From Dendrolimus kikuchii (Eukaryota > Arthropoda > Insecta > Lepidoptera > Lasiocampidae), in NCBI GenBank assembly GCA_019925095.2, contig CM034411.1:14322001-14386000 (forward strand): DNA of 64,000 bases, written 5' to 3'. The notes under the pieces are model-generated. The model searched no databases and had not been told where the DNA came from. It saw nothing but the letters and a program-made list of their open reading frames with translations. Shown here in pieces: positions 10,947-21,147 of this stretch (positions are counted from its first letter, which is position 1; every line of letters begins with the position of its first letter). A program made the position numbers and the translations under genes.

Positions 10947-11119
10947 TTTAACTCGCTTAAACGGAATTTAACGTCAACTACAATTCGAAAACAGAATTCA
11001 AAGTCAAAGTAATTTATTTATTTAATAATTAAAATAGATAATTAATATAACCTATAGTTAAAAAAGTAATAATAAACAGGCTCCAAATCACGCTCATCTG
11101 AGAATGTTCCCAAAACCAA

Positions 11120-11978
11120 TGTTGCGGCGGCGCTGGGTTTAGCGCGAAGCGAACTGTGTCAATTTTGCGGGAAAAGAAGAATGGGACAATTTGGACGGGA
11201 ATTTGAGAACGAGCACGCACTTACCTGGTTAATGGGAATGAAATACGGCTGCTCCTCTGCCCTCAGTCCACTTCACTTCACTTTATTTATTAATTACGTG
11301 ACAGTTTATTTAATATAATATGTTTTAATATATTTTGCAATTGCGATGCGGAGCGAGTCATTTATAAGTTACATATATAATAATAAAACTACGTTTTAAC
11401 GGTTTTAAGCGCGGTAATTTTATTTGATTTTGGTTTTTCCGACGTTTCGGCCACTTTTCAGTGGCCGTGATCACGGAAGACAAAGATGTCAAGTGTCAAC
11501 GAGTATTGTTAAAGTTTTACTTAGCCTACCGCCAACTTATTAATTTTAATTATTTAATTTTATTTTTAATTTTGTTTATGGTTATTATTTACTCTATGGG
11601 AGCCTAATCTAATTTACTACCGCTTCGCAACATGTTATGGCTTGAAGAGAAGAAGCGGCGCAAGAAACTCTTCAGCAAACATGCCTAGCTCTAATAATTT
11701 TATATAATATTAAAATGGGTGGAAGGAAAAATAAAAGTAATTATCAGTCAGTATTACATATATTTATATTTCTTTATAGTGTTGCGGGCGCGATATATTT
11801 TATGTTATTTTATATATTTACATTTGCGGTGCGATTTAATTTAATTTATTTTATGACATGAGATGAATGATTGACGTGACGTGCGAAAAGAGACGGCGCC
11901 GTCATATTTGAAGTGAGAATTTAAATATGTGGAAGAAAAGTATGAATAGGTCGAAAGGAGGTTTACATGGCGGTACCA
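11120..11978 (+). mobile_element. Solo LTR D, copy 1 (interrupted)
   Basis: Begins TGTTGCGGCGGCGCTGG and ends CATGGCGGTACCA, so it has TG...CA ends. Flanks ACCAA and ATCAA form a 5-bp TSD with one mismatch. Without the PLE piece inside it is about 475 bp. The second copy (19314-20260) is in reverse orientation. A 5-bp TSD suits BEL/Pao, Copia or Gypsy; class not settled. Confidence 0.7.
11378..11753 (-). mobile_element. Penelope-like element 3' fragment, copy 2
   Basis: Shares about 370 bp with 51998-52370, covering the hairpin/palindrome block, the 'gaagaagcggcgcaagaaactc' stretch and the end of the ORF region. TSD TTACATATA at 11369-11377 and 11754-11762. It sits inside LTR D. Confidence 0.75.
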
Positions 11979-12033
11979 ATCAAGTTACCATGTTGGGTGG
12001 CAACGTCTATGCATTGCCCAAAATTTTACTTTT

Positions 12034-12454
12034 CCAAGTTCACTTGTTAAATCATGACGCAATCTTCGAGTATCACATCATGTGTTCAGGAAAAAGTTTT
12101 CACCCGATACTAAATGATTCATGTGATACAAAAATTCTGGATATTTTACAGTTTCGTGTTATGAAGTGTTTGTATACCATCTCGCACGGAGTCTGGATAG
12201 CATCATACAGTAATATTTCAATTCGGTTATCGTAAATCGTTTTAATGCCCCAGTCGTCGTTCGGAGTGTAGTTATTTTAGCAGTAAAACCATTAGTTTCA
12301 GGAAGTGCAGCATTTAATGACTGGTTTGTTTTGTGGATAATTAAAATTTAAAGTTGGTGATAGATGTGCGAGTTTGTACATGTGAATGTAGCTTGAGGAC
12401 TTTCGGGGGAGAATGTTCGTTAAAGGTAAGCGGTATTGAACGCATTTAACAGAT
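12034..12454. other. Spacer, nothing recognised
   Basis: No supported feature; the open frame ending at 12235 is not family-like. Confidence 0.4.
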
Positions 12455-12468
12455 TAGTTTTTCACAAT

Positions 12469-12823
12469 CTGCGGAGTGACGCTCGCAGACCGCGTTCGTA
12501 ATACCGAAGTAAGAAAGAGAGTTGGTCTGAAAGAGAGTGTCGGGGTGAAGGTAAGGAAAGGAATGCTCCGGTGTTTCGGGCATGTGGAAAGAATGACTAA
12601 ACAGATATACAATGCAAAAGTGTATGGATGCAGAAGTGTTGGAAGGCCACGACACACCTTCCATGATCAAATTGATCGTGTACTAGCAGAAGGTGATGTC
12701 AGGATCCTTAAGAATAGAATATCAAAGAAGCAAGTGAGGTGTGTCAGAATAAGCCTGAATGGCGCTCTGTTGTCCGTGCCTACCCCGCAAGGGAAATGGC
12801 GTGAAGTTATGTATGTATGTATG
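12469..12823 (+). mobile_element. RTE-like LINE A, copy 3
   Basis: Frame from CGVTLADRVRNTEVRKRVG through MLRCFGHVERM to the terminal part. It lacks the HDERM segment and has a deletion before 'SKKQVRCVRIS'. Tail (ATGT)n. TSD TAGTTTTTCACAAT (14 bp) at 12455-12468 and 12824-12837. Confidence 0.85.
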
Positions 12824-12917
12824 TAGTTTTTCACAATGCGTCTACTGTATCGGCAGCAATCGGATTGCCGATGGCTCTCATTCGGGTTTTCGTCGTGAGC
12901 GTACGTGCGGAATGTGT

Positions 12918-13110
12918 TTGATATGGAGGAAAGGGAAGAAGAGCGATTTCTCGTAATTTCTGATTTGTATGCAGAAAAGGAAGAAAGCGCAAAAAAATCC
13001 GTATGACGTCATCGGCACGCATCGTAAAAGTTGCTCCTTGGAGCACACGCGTCAAAGAATACTCCGATCTGTATGATAAGATGCGGGCATATGGACGCTT
13101 ACCTTTAAGG
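12918..13110 (+). pseudogene. Possible transposase N-terminal remnant (weak)
   Basis: Broken frame reading MEEREEERFLVISDLYAEKE, and later VKEYSDLYDKMRAYGR in another phase. The style recalls the N-terminal region of PIF/Harbinger-type transposases, but no catalytic residue is present and stops intervene. Could be chance. Confidence 0.2.
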
Positions 13111-13208
13111 TGATGTTTGGGGAATAAGATTAACGAGTAATATTACGCAGACTTGATCATATGTCTATCACCCGCTTAAGTAATCTAAAAGGCATATACA
13201 ATTATTAT

Positions 13209-13703
13209 TGTTACGAATTTGTAGGGGATTTGTAGGATGTAAATTTGAAAATGCCATTGGAATTCTCGCAAAGTTTATTACACACGTAATTCACAGTTCT
13301 TACAAGTATAGCCGAATACAACAAAATCAAACCGTAGGGAATAAAATCGTTATCATATAAATCTTAATCAAAAGATACTCGCTCCTAAAGTGCACTAGGT
13401 AACGCCTGGTTCGCAGTCAGAACACGACTGGTGCATTTCCCGACTGACCGAATCTCATCCATTTGTAAATTAGGCATGGCCTCCTAGCAACATGCCGCCC
13501 ACTGGTTATTTAAATCGTTAAATGGTCAGCTTAATGGCTTCCAAGAATTCGCACGAAATACCAACAGAGAAAAGAAGGTTTTATGGCGTCTTACGGCGGC
13601 GTGAACAAAGAGATTAGCGCGAACAATAGATCACTCAAATTGAAAGGGGCAATAAGACACCTGCAAAGGATTACTATCGGCTTGCAAAATTATTTTCGTT
13701 ACA
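13209..13703 (-). mobile_element. LTR T-like solo LTR (diverged)
   Basis: On the minus strand it starts TGTAACG and ends CGTAACA. Near the 3' end it has the 'aataaactttgcgagaattcc' region seen in other T copies. Its middle diverges strongly and no clean TSD is seen, so borders are tentative. Confidence 0.4.
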
Positions 13704-14260
13704 AATATTATTGAGAAAATTTAATTATTATTATTGGTGTCCCAAGAAAAGTTAATTATACAAGTTGAATCTGTCAAGTAGGCCCTCAGGACCAATTTTT
13801 AAATATATCCTGTATACGTACATGAAGAGGATCTTAGTATAAGACGTTAGTATTAACAAAAATATAGGGCTAAAGCTTTTTCACACGTCGTCTGTGATGT
13901 AATAACATGTGCAAGTGTTCATTGACAAGCACGAACCGTTGGAGCCTTCACCTTAAAGAAACCGGGCCAGACTGCGCGTGCGCAAGTCTAAGTAAAAATA
14001 AACTATACAAGGCTAGTTTTGGTATACGCAATTTGAGAAACTACAGTATACAGAATCATCACTACCATCCGATAAGCTGACATGTGTAGTATCAATAATT
14101 TTGACCGATGTAGAATAATACATAGCAACTCTCTATTAGAAATAAGCAGTAGAATAAAAACTGTAGCAATTATAAAACTGTAAACTAGTAGAATAAAAGG
14201 TAGATAATAAGAAGTAGAATGTTTAGCAACATGTAGCAAACTAAAAATATATACATATAT
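13704..14260. other. Spacer with a short motif shared with 17.1 kb
   Basis: GAGCCTTCACCTTAAA followed by a GCGCGTGCGC-type palindromic stretch (about 13942-13990) recurs at 17098-17150. The rest is unassigned. Confidence 0.4.
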
Positions 14261-14272
14261 ACCCTATATATA

Positions 14273-14612
14273 CATACATACATACATACATAACTTCACG
14301 CTAGTTCCCTTGCGGGGTAGGCACGAACAACAGAGCGCCATTTATTCTTATTTTTACACACGTCACTTGCTTCTTTGACATTCATAACTCTTGTCATGCA
14401 CGCTCGTCTGTTCTTAAGGCTCCTGACATCACCTTCTGCTAGTACACGATCAATTTGATCATGGAAGGTGTGTCGTGGCCTTCCACGACTTCTGCATCCA
14501 TCCACTTTTGCATTGTATATCTGTTTAGTCATTCTTTCATCGTGCATTCTTTCCACATGCCCGAACCACCGGAGCATTCCTTTCCTTACCTTACCCCGAC
14601 ACTCTCTTTCAG
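14273..14612 (-). mobile_element. RTE-like LINE A, copy 4
   Basis: Minus-strand frame ECRGKVRKGMLRWFGHVERM, then HDERMTKQIYNAKVDGCRSR to the RELA stop region and (ATGT)n tail. TSD ACCCTATATATA (12 bp) at 14261-14272 and 14613-14624. Confidence 0.85.
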
Positions 14613-15024
14613 ACCCTATATATATAAATAGCCTAAAATAAACACTGACCAAAAAGCACGTTCAATGTATCGACTTCTTTTGAATTCTTAGATTTAAGAT
14701 AATAAGGATATAATTTTTATGGGTATTTCGTAAATTGCCTTTTTTCATTACTGGAGCACAGCAGACAGGCTGACGGCCCAACTGTAGTGCCGTAAATAGG
14801 GCGGTGCCACCGATGCCCAAGCACAGGGCGTAGACTCTGGGGGACGCAAGAATGGGCAGATCAGGCAGAAGTATTATTTTTTCGGTTTGCTCCTGATAAG
14901 TTCCCGCTGCGCCCCTAGTGGTCGATTTCAATACATATGTACCTACATGCCAGTATCATCAAAAACGCCTGTTAAATTAGACAAAACACGGCGCTCATTT
15001 TTTTGTTCTAGTTCTTTAAAATAA

Positions 15025-15256
15025 CTAGCTGTGCCCGCGACGCCCTCCGCGTGGAATTTGTTTTCAAAGCCCCCCGAATTTAAAACATTTTTCATTGCTG
15101 CTCCGCTCCTATTGATCTTAGCGTGATGATATATAGCCTATAGCCTTCCTCGATAAATGGGCTATCCAACACTGACAGAATCTTTCAAATCAGACCAGCA
15201 GTTTCTCAGATTAGCGCGTTTAAACAAACTGTTCAGCTTTATATATTAGTATAAGA
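15025..15256 (-). mobile_element. Non-autonomous Helitron-like repeat Q, copy 1
   Basis: On the minus strand begins TCTTATACTAATATATAAAG and ends CGGGCACAGCTAG. The CCGCG/CGCGG-type stem near the 3' end is partly decayed. Inserted inside V; the V copy at 34 kb lacks it. Confidence 0.65.
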
Positions 15257-15357
15257 TTGGTCCACCAACACCAAGGTCCTTGTGCGTTATTTTCTCACCC
15301 TGAATGAAATAAAGTAGGCCTATACATAGCATTGCTCTAGCTAGGGTACCTATAATG

Positions 15358-16031
15358 CGATACTTAAAGTGAGTTTTTCTCTCCCTTTTTACTACTCCAC
15401 CAAAGACCTTTATGACCGCTGGAATGTGCTAACAGTTCGGCAACTTTTTATTCAACAAATAGTTTTAAAACAACATCTCATTACCCCATTTATATCTTCT
15501 AGTTTACTTACTAAAAGAATTCACATCCCTTGCAAACAAAACACTGTTACGACAGCTTTTTGTTGTAGATTCTTTTACTTTCTAGGCAGTTATTTATACA
15601 ACAAAATCAATAAGCAAATTAATATATACCCCTTAACTAAATCTAAATGTAAGAAAATACTGACTGAGTGGCTTTTAAAACTTGATTATGATTCCACTGA
15701 AGCATTGTTGGTCTTAGTTATCTAAATATAGTTTCCTAATACTACTACTAATTTGTCATTTATTTATTACATTTATGTAATTCTTATTTTATAAACATCT
15801 ATTACTATTAACATACTGACACAGTCACACATAACTACACTTAATTACACAATATTTATCACAAATTCTTTAGCTGGTTTTTCCGGGGAGAAAGAGGCTG
15901 GTGATCAGTAACACAGGATTACTCCTTTAACTGACACCAGGCTCTCACCATTTCAGTTTATAAGAAAAAAAATGTTACTAATTTAATTATTGTTAGTGTG
16001 AGAGTAAATAAAGAATTATTATTATTATTAT
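15358..16031 (+). mobile_element. LINE W, 5'-truncated, with open C-terminal frame
   Basis: Open frame 15369-15725 (118 codons) contains FFYFLGSYLYNKINKQINIY and LTEWLLKLDYDSTEALL, a C-terminal pattern I associate with insect jockey-like LINE polyproteins. A 300-bp 3' UTR ends in (ATT)n. TSD TATAATG at 15351-15357 and 16032-16038. The V copy at 34 kb carries the unduplicated site, which confirms the event. Confidence 0.75.
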
Positions 16032-16111
16032 TATAATGTCTAAAAAAACAAGGGCGCAGTTATAGAAGCTAGCATAGAGCGCATAAAAGGCTATTTACGG
16101 CATTGCTCCAC

Positions 16112-16279
16112 TGATGCCAGAACACAACAAAGATGTTATGGCGGCATACCCTAGACCAGGGGTGGTAGCCATCCAGTCGGGCAAATGCTCTGCTACCTGG
16201 CTGTGGGTTGTTCTGTCGCCTCTTACGGGAGGCCGCCCGGCCGCAGGAAATTAGTATTTTTTTCCATTCCTGCACGGAG
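16112..16279 (-). mobile_element. SINE-like repeat B, copy 6 (3'-truncated)
   Basis: Contains the middle and head of B (reverse complement) up to TTCCTGCACGGA, but lacks the shared tail. It abuts the end of V. Confidence 0.7.
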
Positions 16280-16325
16280 GAATATTGTAATTGCCTATAA
16301 TAAAGGTAATGTTGTATATAAAAGA

Positions 16326-16888
16326 CTAGCTATCCCGGCAGACGTTGTGCTGCCTTGAAAAAAAATTAAATATAGCCTAAGTTACTCAGGGATAATGTAG
16401 CATTCTAATGGTATACCGCTTCAGGGGGCCTTTAGCTATCAAGGGAGTAAAGGATTCATCACCCCCGACGACGAAGTGGATGTGTTCTGATTCCCGGGGC
16501 ACATTCAGACATTTTTTGCGCTGGATCGGTCTGGGCGTAACTACGTTCTAAGTCTCAGCCTTTCCTACATAAAAAGCGCGGGGCACATGGGAGGAGGGTG
16601 GTTTTAGTGGGTAGTGGTTGTTGCCCGTGCAACTTCTCTGAGTCTCCACACAAGCCGATTGATTACTGTTTGGATTGCCCCTTAAATTAAGGGAAAAGCC
16701 TCCATGGTCAACTATGGTCTAATCCCTTGCAAAGGACCCGGTATTGTGCGTAAATAGCATTTCCCCCGCCTTAAAATAAAACAATCTAATGGTGAAAGAA
16801 TTTTTAAAATCTGTCCAGTAGAATTTGAATTTATTCGTTACAAACATACAAAAATACAAATCTTTCCTCTTTATAACATTAGTATAGA
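16326..16888 (-). mobile_element. Helitron-like repeat type 3 with LINE inside
   Basis: CTAGCTATCCCGGCAGACG at the left and ATTAGTATAGATT at the right. On the minus strand this reads TCTATACTAAT...CGGGATAGCTAG. Split by the R-type LINE at 16413-16784. Confidence 0.6.
16413..16784 (+). mobile_element. R-type LINE 3' end, copy 1
   Basis: GC-richer 3' UTR with landmarks GTTCTAAGTCTCA, GCGGGGCACATGGGAGGAGG, GGACCCGGTATTGTGCG and TTTCCCCCGCCTTAAAA. TSD TCTAATGGT at 16404-16412 and 16785-16793. Related copies at 50118 and 57163. Confidence 0.75.
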
Positions 16889-17457
16889 TTAAAAAGAATA
16901 TATATTAAAATCAGTCTAGCCCGACAAGACAGTTCTGACAGGAATGTGGCAGATGTCATTGACTTTCTGTGCTAATGTGGCTGTTAAAAAGTACTGTTTG
17001 ATTGATGCAGTAGTATACTCGTAATACACACATATACTTGCATTGAAATAATTTATTACGATTTTATATTTTATCAGCAGAACTGGTCTTCGCCTGAATG
17101 AGCCTTCACCTTAAAATAAACAGGATTAACTTGCGCATGCGCATATCGAATGGTTGTATAAAGTGGTTTCAGTGAGGGTCGTCTCCGCTGTTAAGTACGA
17201 TACGATTTTCATGATTAATGCTGATGTATAAATTGTAAATTGAGTTGGTTTTAAAATAGGTAGTTTTTTTTATAAATAGTCGCACAGAGACAAACACACC
17301 TTTTTAATGCGGTGGGGATTGTAGGGTTGCCACGTTGGAGTGGCAATATCACTCGCTATGCCGCCCGAGTCGGGGATGCCCACTAAAACCCTTCGGTGTA
17401 CCGACCTTCGACTATAGTAAAAACAACACTTTTCTTTTCACATAAAAACTAGCTGTC
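16889..17457. other. Spacer with old LINE-like patch
   Basis: The 17290-17410 patch (GGGATGCCCACTAAAACCCT) looks like an antisense R-type 3' UTR. The GAGCCTTCACCTTAAA motif shared with 13.9 kb lies at about 17098. Otherwise unassigned. Confidence 0.4.
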
Positions 17458-17530
17458 ATACAGTAGCTGTACCCGGCAGACGTTGTCCTGCCTTAATGAA
17501 TAAAAATTGTTTTACCAATATAATCTAAGG
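17458..17530 (-). mobile_element. Helitron-like type 3 end fragment
   Basis: AGTAGCTGTACCCGGCAGAC followed by GTTGTCCTGCCTTAATG, the end block shared with 16.3 and 62.5 kb. Only this end is recognisable. Confidence 0.45.
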
Positions 17531-17542
17531 AAAAACAATGTA

Positions 17543-17794
17543 CAAACAGATATACAATGCAAAAGTGGATGGATGCAGAAGTCGTGGAAGGCCACGACGC
17601 ACCTTCCATGATCAAATTGATCGTGTACTAGCAGAAGGTCATGTCAGGAGTCTTAAGAACAGACGAGCGTGCATGACAAGAGTTATGAATGTCAAAGAAG
17701 CAAGTGAGGTGTGTAAGAATAAGCCTAAATGGCGCTCTGTTGTTCGTGCCTACCCCGCAAGGGAACTGGCGTGAAGTTATGTATGTATGTATGT
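17543..17794 (+). mobile_element. RTE-like LINE A, copy 5
   Basis: Open terminal frame QIYNAKVDGCRSRGRPRRTF to PARELA stop, then (ATGT)n. TSD AAAAACAATGTA (12 bp) at 17531-17542 and 17795-17806. Confidence 0.88.
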
Positions 17795-17806
17795 AAAAAC
17801 AATGTA

Positions 17807-19146
17807 TGTATGTTTGACTAGTCAAACCTCAGGTCTGACAAAGTCTTAGTCAAGGTCCAAATAAATGACGTTTTTCTGCCTTTGCCTAACCTAGGACCGA
17901 GTCTGCCTTAGTCGCTTCTAGAATCGACTAGGCAAAGCCCGAAACAGATTATTTTACGTTCGACGTTTGACTAAAAAGTTAGGTACTTCTAGGTTTGACT
18001 AAAAATACTTTAGTCAAAGGCCGAAATTGGAATTTATTTCGGGTTTTGTCGAAAGGCCTTGGTCAAACTTAGTATAAACCAGTAATTCCGGGAAGAGACT
18101 GCATATCGACCTTTGACCATAACTTATACGTTAAGGCATCTTACATCATTTAAAGATCAATAATATCCAAACGGAAATAACAATGGATACTTATAAAGAT
18201 ATTTTCACACGAATCGCTCAGCACGAGACATGAGTCAACGTCTTAATTAATATTAATAGCGAAAGGACATTTTTACTAATTGAGCCTTTATGATGTTAAG
18301 TAATTGGATATGCATGTAGCTGTGCACTATTAATATTTGGCTTTTAGTGTTCCGTACGCATTTTGGTAAAAACTAGTCTTACATGTCCTGGGGCCCAGTT
18401 CTACCATTTCAATATCTTGGCGTTGCGAAGTTATCCAAAGTACGATTCCATTGCGACTGTGTCAACAATTCGTATTCTACTAAAGCCACAATATCTTTTC
18501 AATATCGTCGTGGCGGAATAATATTAGAATAAATTGCTACCTCTATTACCAGAAGCGGCGTTTGCCGAAATGGATGTTAAAAAGCTACCAAAATTTGTAA
18601 ACATTTCGCGAGTTTTTGCTTATAAATATTTACAAAGATAGAGTGGCCATTGGAACTAACAGAATACGGAAATGAAACAAATCTACGATTCAGACGATAG
18701 TGTCCGGCGATTTTGACGAGGTCCCTGGAATGGAGACTGCGTCTCGGTAAACGTTCGCAAGGCTTTCGTTCGGTAGTGGACATTGATTGGATGAAGAAAA
18801 AGAACATCTTATTTTTTATCATTTCCGTATTTTTTCTCATAAGGTACTGCAGGGGGGGGGGTTGTATGGATGAAATTTCGTAGGAATGTGCCGCATCTAT
18901 GCTTCAATATTGTGTTCTCTTAAAAATCGAAGTTTTAGATTTTTTTTTTATTTAGCCTTCAACGGGGAAATGCGGCCAGCATTTAGAAACGCTCCCCGCC
19001 GGCTGCGATCTGGACTACATTTTTAATTCTCTAAATATTTCTATAATTTAAGTTTTTTTTTTTTAATTTACTTTAATCTTTAAGGTAGACTAGTTCGTAA
19101 TATGTATATTGTTTATGTAATCTAAATTTAATTGAAAGACTTCAAG
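17807..19146. other. Spacer, no recognised gene
   Basis: Includes a G10 run at about 18851 and a diverged LINE E-like patch near 18955-19010 (AACGGGGAAATGCGGCCAGC). The 87-codon minus frame at 18577-18840 has no recognisable domain. Confidence 0.4.
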
Positions 19147-19236
19147 AAATAATTGTATCGAAACTAATACATTTTTTCTTACAATCAACAATGTATTTTA
19201 AAAAATACCACGCAATTAGTTTCAATACAATTATTT
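19147..19236. repeat. Short inverted repeat
   Basis: 22-bp arms (19147-19168 and 19215-19236; core ATTGTATCGAAACTAAT) with one mismatch around a 46-bp AT-rich loop. MITE-like or simply a hairpin. Confidence 0.5.
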
Positions 19237-19313
19237 TTTTTAACATTAAAAACTTTTCTAAAACTTAAAGTTTCAAGATAACGTATTATTGAAGTAAAGA
19301 GGCGATGTCATCA

Positions 19314-20260
19314 TGGTACCGCCATGTAAACCTCCTTTCGACCTATTTGAACTTTCATTTAAATCTGACGGCGTGTTCCCTTTTTCGCAGGCACGTTAAT
19401 CATTAATTCATTGTCATGTCATCAAATAAATTAAATTAAATACGCTCCGGACGTTGTAAATATGTAACATAAAATAACTTAATAAAAAACATTTCAAATA
19501 ATACAAATCGCACCTAACCACTTTGAAATAAATAAAATACAGTTCATCGTATAGTTACGAGTGCGGGACTCGAATTTAAAAAAAATGCCGTTGGAATTAC
19601 TATAGAATTTATTAGAATTATACAAACACGTATAACACAGGTACAAATATAACTGGACACAACCAGTACAAACTGCAACATTCAATAACACGCGAAAAGT
19701 CCGTCACTATATAGCTTATCGAATGTACACACGTCTTGCTTACATCGTAATTGTCGCTTGACTGCCTCACCCCTCCGTTCGGGTATTGTTTTATACTAAA
19801 CTATACAAATAGAATATGTCTACCTGCCAATCGTCGACGCAATTTCCCAGAAAACGTAATCCGCACACCTGCTTAATTATTCCTGCGAACGGCCATAACC
19901 TAGTACAATACAAAATAGGCTGTTTTTCTAAGTAAACAGAAGAAGTCCAAATGCGGGAAGGTAATCAACTGTGCTTTATGGTAGGCAGGTGTGCATTCAC
20001 TTTTGTCGGCATGTAACACTATCATTGTAAATAAATATCACATAAACACATTACGTAAAAAATACACAACACTGTTAAACCTGTAATTACAAAGGTGAAA
20101 GTGAAGTGGACTGAAGAGAGGAGGAGCAGCTGCATTTCATGCTCATTAGTCAGGTACGTGCGTGCTCAATCTCACACTCCCAACTAAATTGCCCAACACT
20201 TCCTTTTCTACAAAATTGACATAGTCCATTGATATAATTAAATCCAGCGCCGCCGCAACA
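19314..20260 (-). mobile_element. Solo LTR D, copy 2 (interrupted)
   Basis: Minus-strand LTR beginning TGTTGCGGCGGCGCTGG at 20260 and ending GGTACCA at 19314. A perfect 5-bp TSD CATCA lies at 19309-19313 and 20261-20265. Without the nested LTR its length is about 481 bp, close to copy 1. Confidence 0.8.
19553..20018 (-). mobile_element. Solo LTR T, nested inside LTR D
   Basis: Minus-strand LTR starting TGTTACATGCCGAC at 20018 and ending TCGTAACT at 19553 (terminal A changed to T). 466 bp, colinear with the clean T LTR at 57894-58329. Flanks GTAT and CTAT match at three of four bases. Confidence 0.7.
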
Positions 20261-20344
20261 CATCAGGTGCGAACGTACAATCTACTTAGATACTTTTTAT
20301 CATCCATAGATGAACAAAGTGTTATCTAACATTTCATTGCTCAC

Positions 20345-20640
20345 CAAACTACATACACATACATATACATAGCTTCACGCCAGTTCCCTTGCGGGGTAGG
20401 CACGAACAACAGAGCGCCATTCAGGCTTATTCTTCCACACCTCACTTGCTTCTTTGACATTCATAGCTCTTGTCATGCACGCTCGTCTGTTCTTAAGGCT
20501 CCTGACATCACCTTCTGCTAGTACACGATCAATTTGATCATGGAAGGTGTGTCGTGGCCTTCCACGACTTCTGCATCCATCCACTTTTGCATTGTATATC
20601 TGTTTAGTCATTCTTTCATCATGCATTCTTTCCACATACC
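20345..20640 (-). mobile_element. RTE-like LINE A, copy 6
   Basis: 86-codon minus frame from MERMHDERMTKQIYNAKVD to PARELA. The tail is an imperfect (ATGT)n. No clear TSD. Confidence 0.82.
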
Positions 20641-20706
20641 TCTTAACAATTTAAATAAATAGGAGACCAATGCAAACTTTCGTCTGGATGAAAGACGTCA
20701 TACACG

Positions 20707-20754
20707 ACATCACTTAATATCAAGTTTGGTCTGGAGCATGATATTAAGTGATGT
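20707..20754. other. Perfect 16-bp stem hairpin
   Basis: ACATCACTTAATATCA at 20707-20722 is exactly inverted at 20739-20754, with a 16-nt loop. No repeat family attached. Could be a MITE end, a small-RNA-like fold or chance. Confidence 0.45.
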
Positions 20755-21147
20755 TATTTTTTAGAATTTGGTAAACCCGCGCGTTGATCGTGAACGGGGT
20801 GTTGTAGTATAGTTTATTTATAGATGGGACAAATCCAATTGAAATGAACTATACAATAAACTTCTGTTTACTTATATTTATTGTAGTAAGCAGATAAATG
20901 TTAGATTATCTTAAAATCTTGTTCATTTAGCGTATAATAAACATAAATGGAGCGCGAAGTATGTTGTTTTTGTTCGATAATTATCTCAAAATAAGGTCGT
21001 GGTGACCTCTGTTTTTATGAGCTAATAATGAGCTGCCATAGAAAACTATTCGCCACATCTTATTGTTGTAAATTGCTGAATTTCAAAATATTTTTTTCTG
21101 TCTTCACAAGGTTGTTTTGTAGCTTCAGGTATTTGGAGACTGAACTT
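20755..21147. other. Spacer, nothing recognised
   Basis: No supported feature before the two-unit repeat. Confidence 0.4.

Larger units (their letters stand above)
11040..12033 (-). pseudogene. LINE E C-terminal fragment, host of a nested insertion
   Basis: On the minus strand the two outer parts (11984-12033 and 11040-11119) read GQCIDVATQHGNL, then GFGNILR-like sequence. This is a decayed form of the family E end 'GQRISxAIQRGNAASILGT'. LTR D interrupts it exactly between these blocks. Confidence 0.6.
14782..16102. mobile_element. DNA-transposon-like repeat V, copy 1 (twice interrupted)
   Basis: Starts TAGTGCCGTAAATAGGG and ends TATTTACGGCATTG, giving imperfect terminal inverted repeats. 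Removing a Helitron (15025-15256) and LINE W (15358-16031) leaves about 414 bp, colinear with the intact copy at 34452-34891. A LINE L/B tail remnant on the minus strand abuts it at 14738-14781. Confidence 0.7.

Noticed and set aside
11927..12235. 102-codon frame as a gene
   Set aside because: Starts inside LTR D and runs through the LINE E remnant into spacer; a composite of unrelated sequences.
12454..12657. Antisense frame MCRGLPTLLHPYTFALYICL repeated at several loci
   Set aside because: Mirror strand of LINE A coding sequence; recurrence follows the LINE copies.
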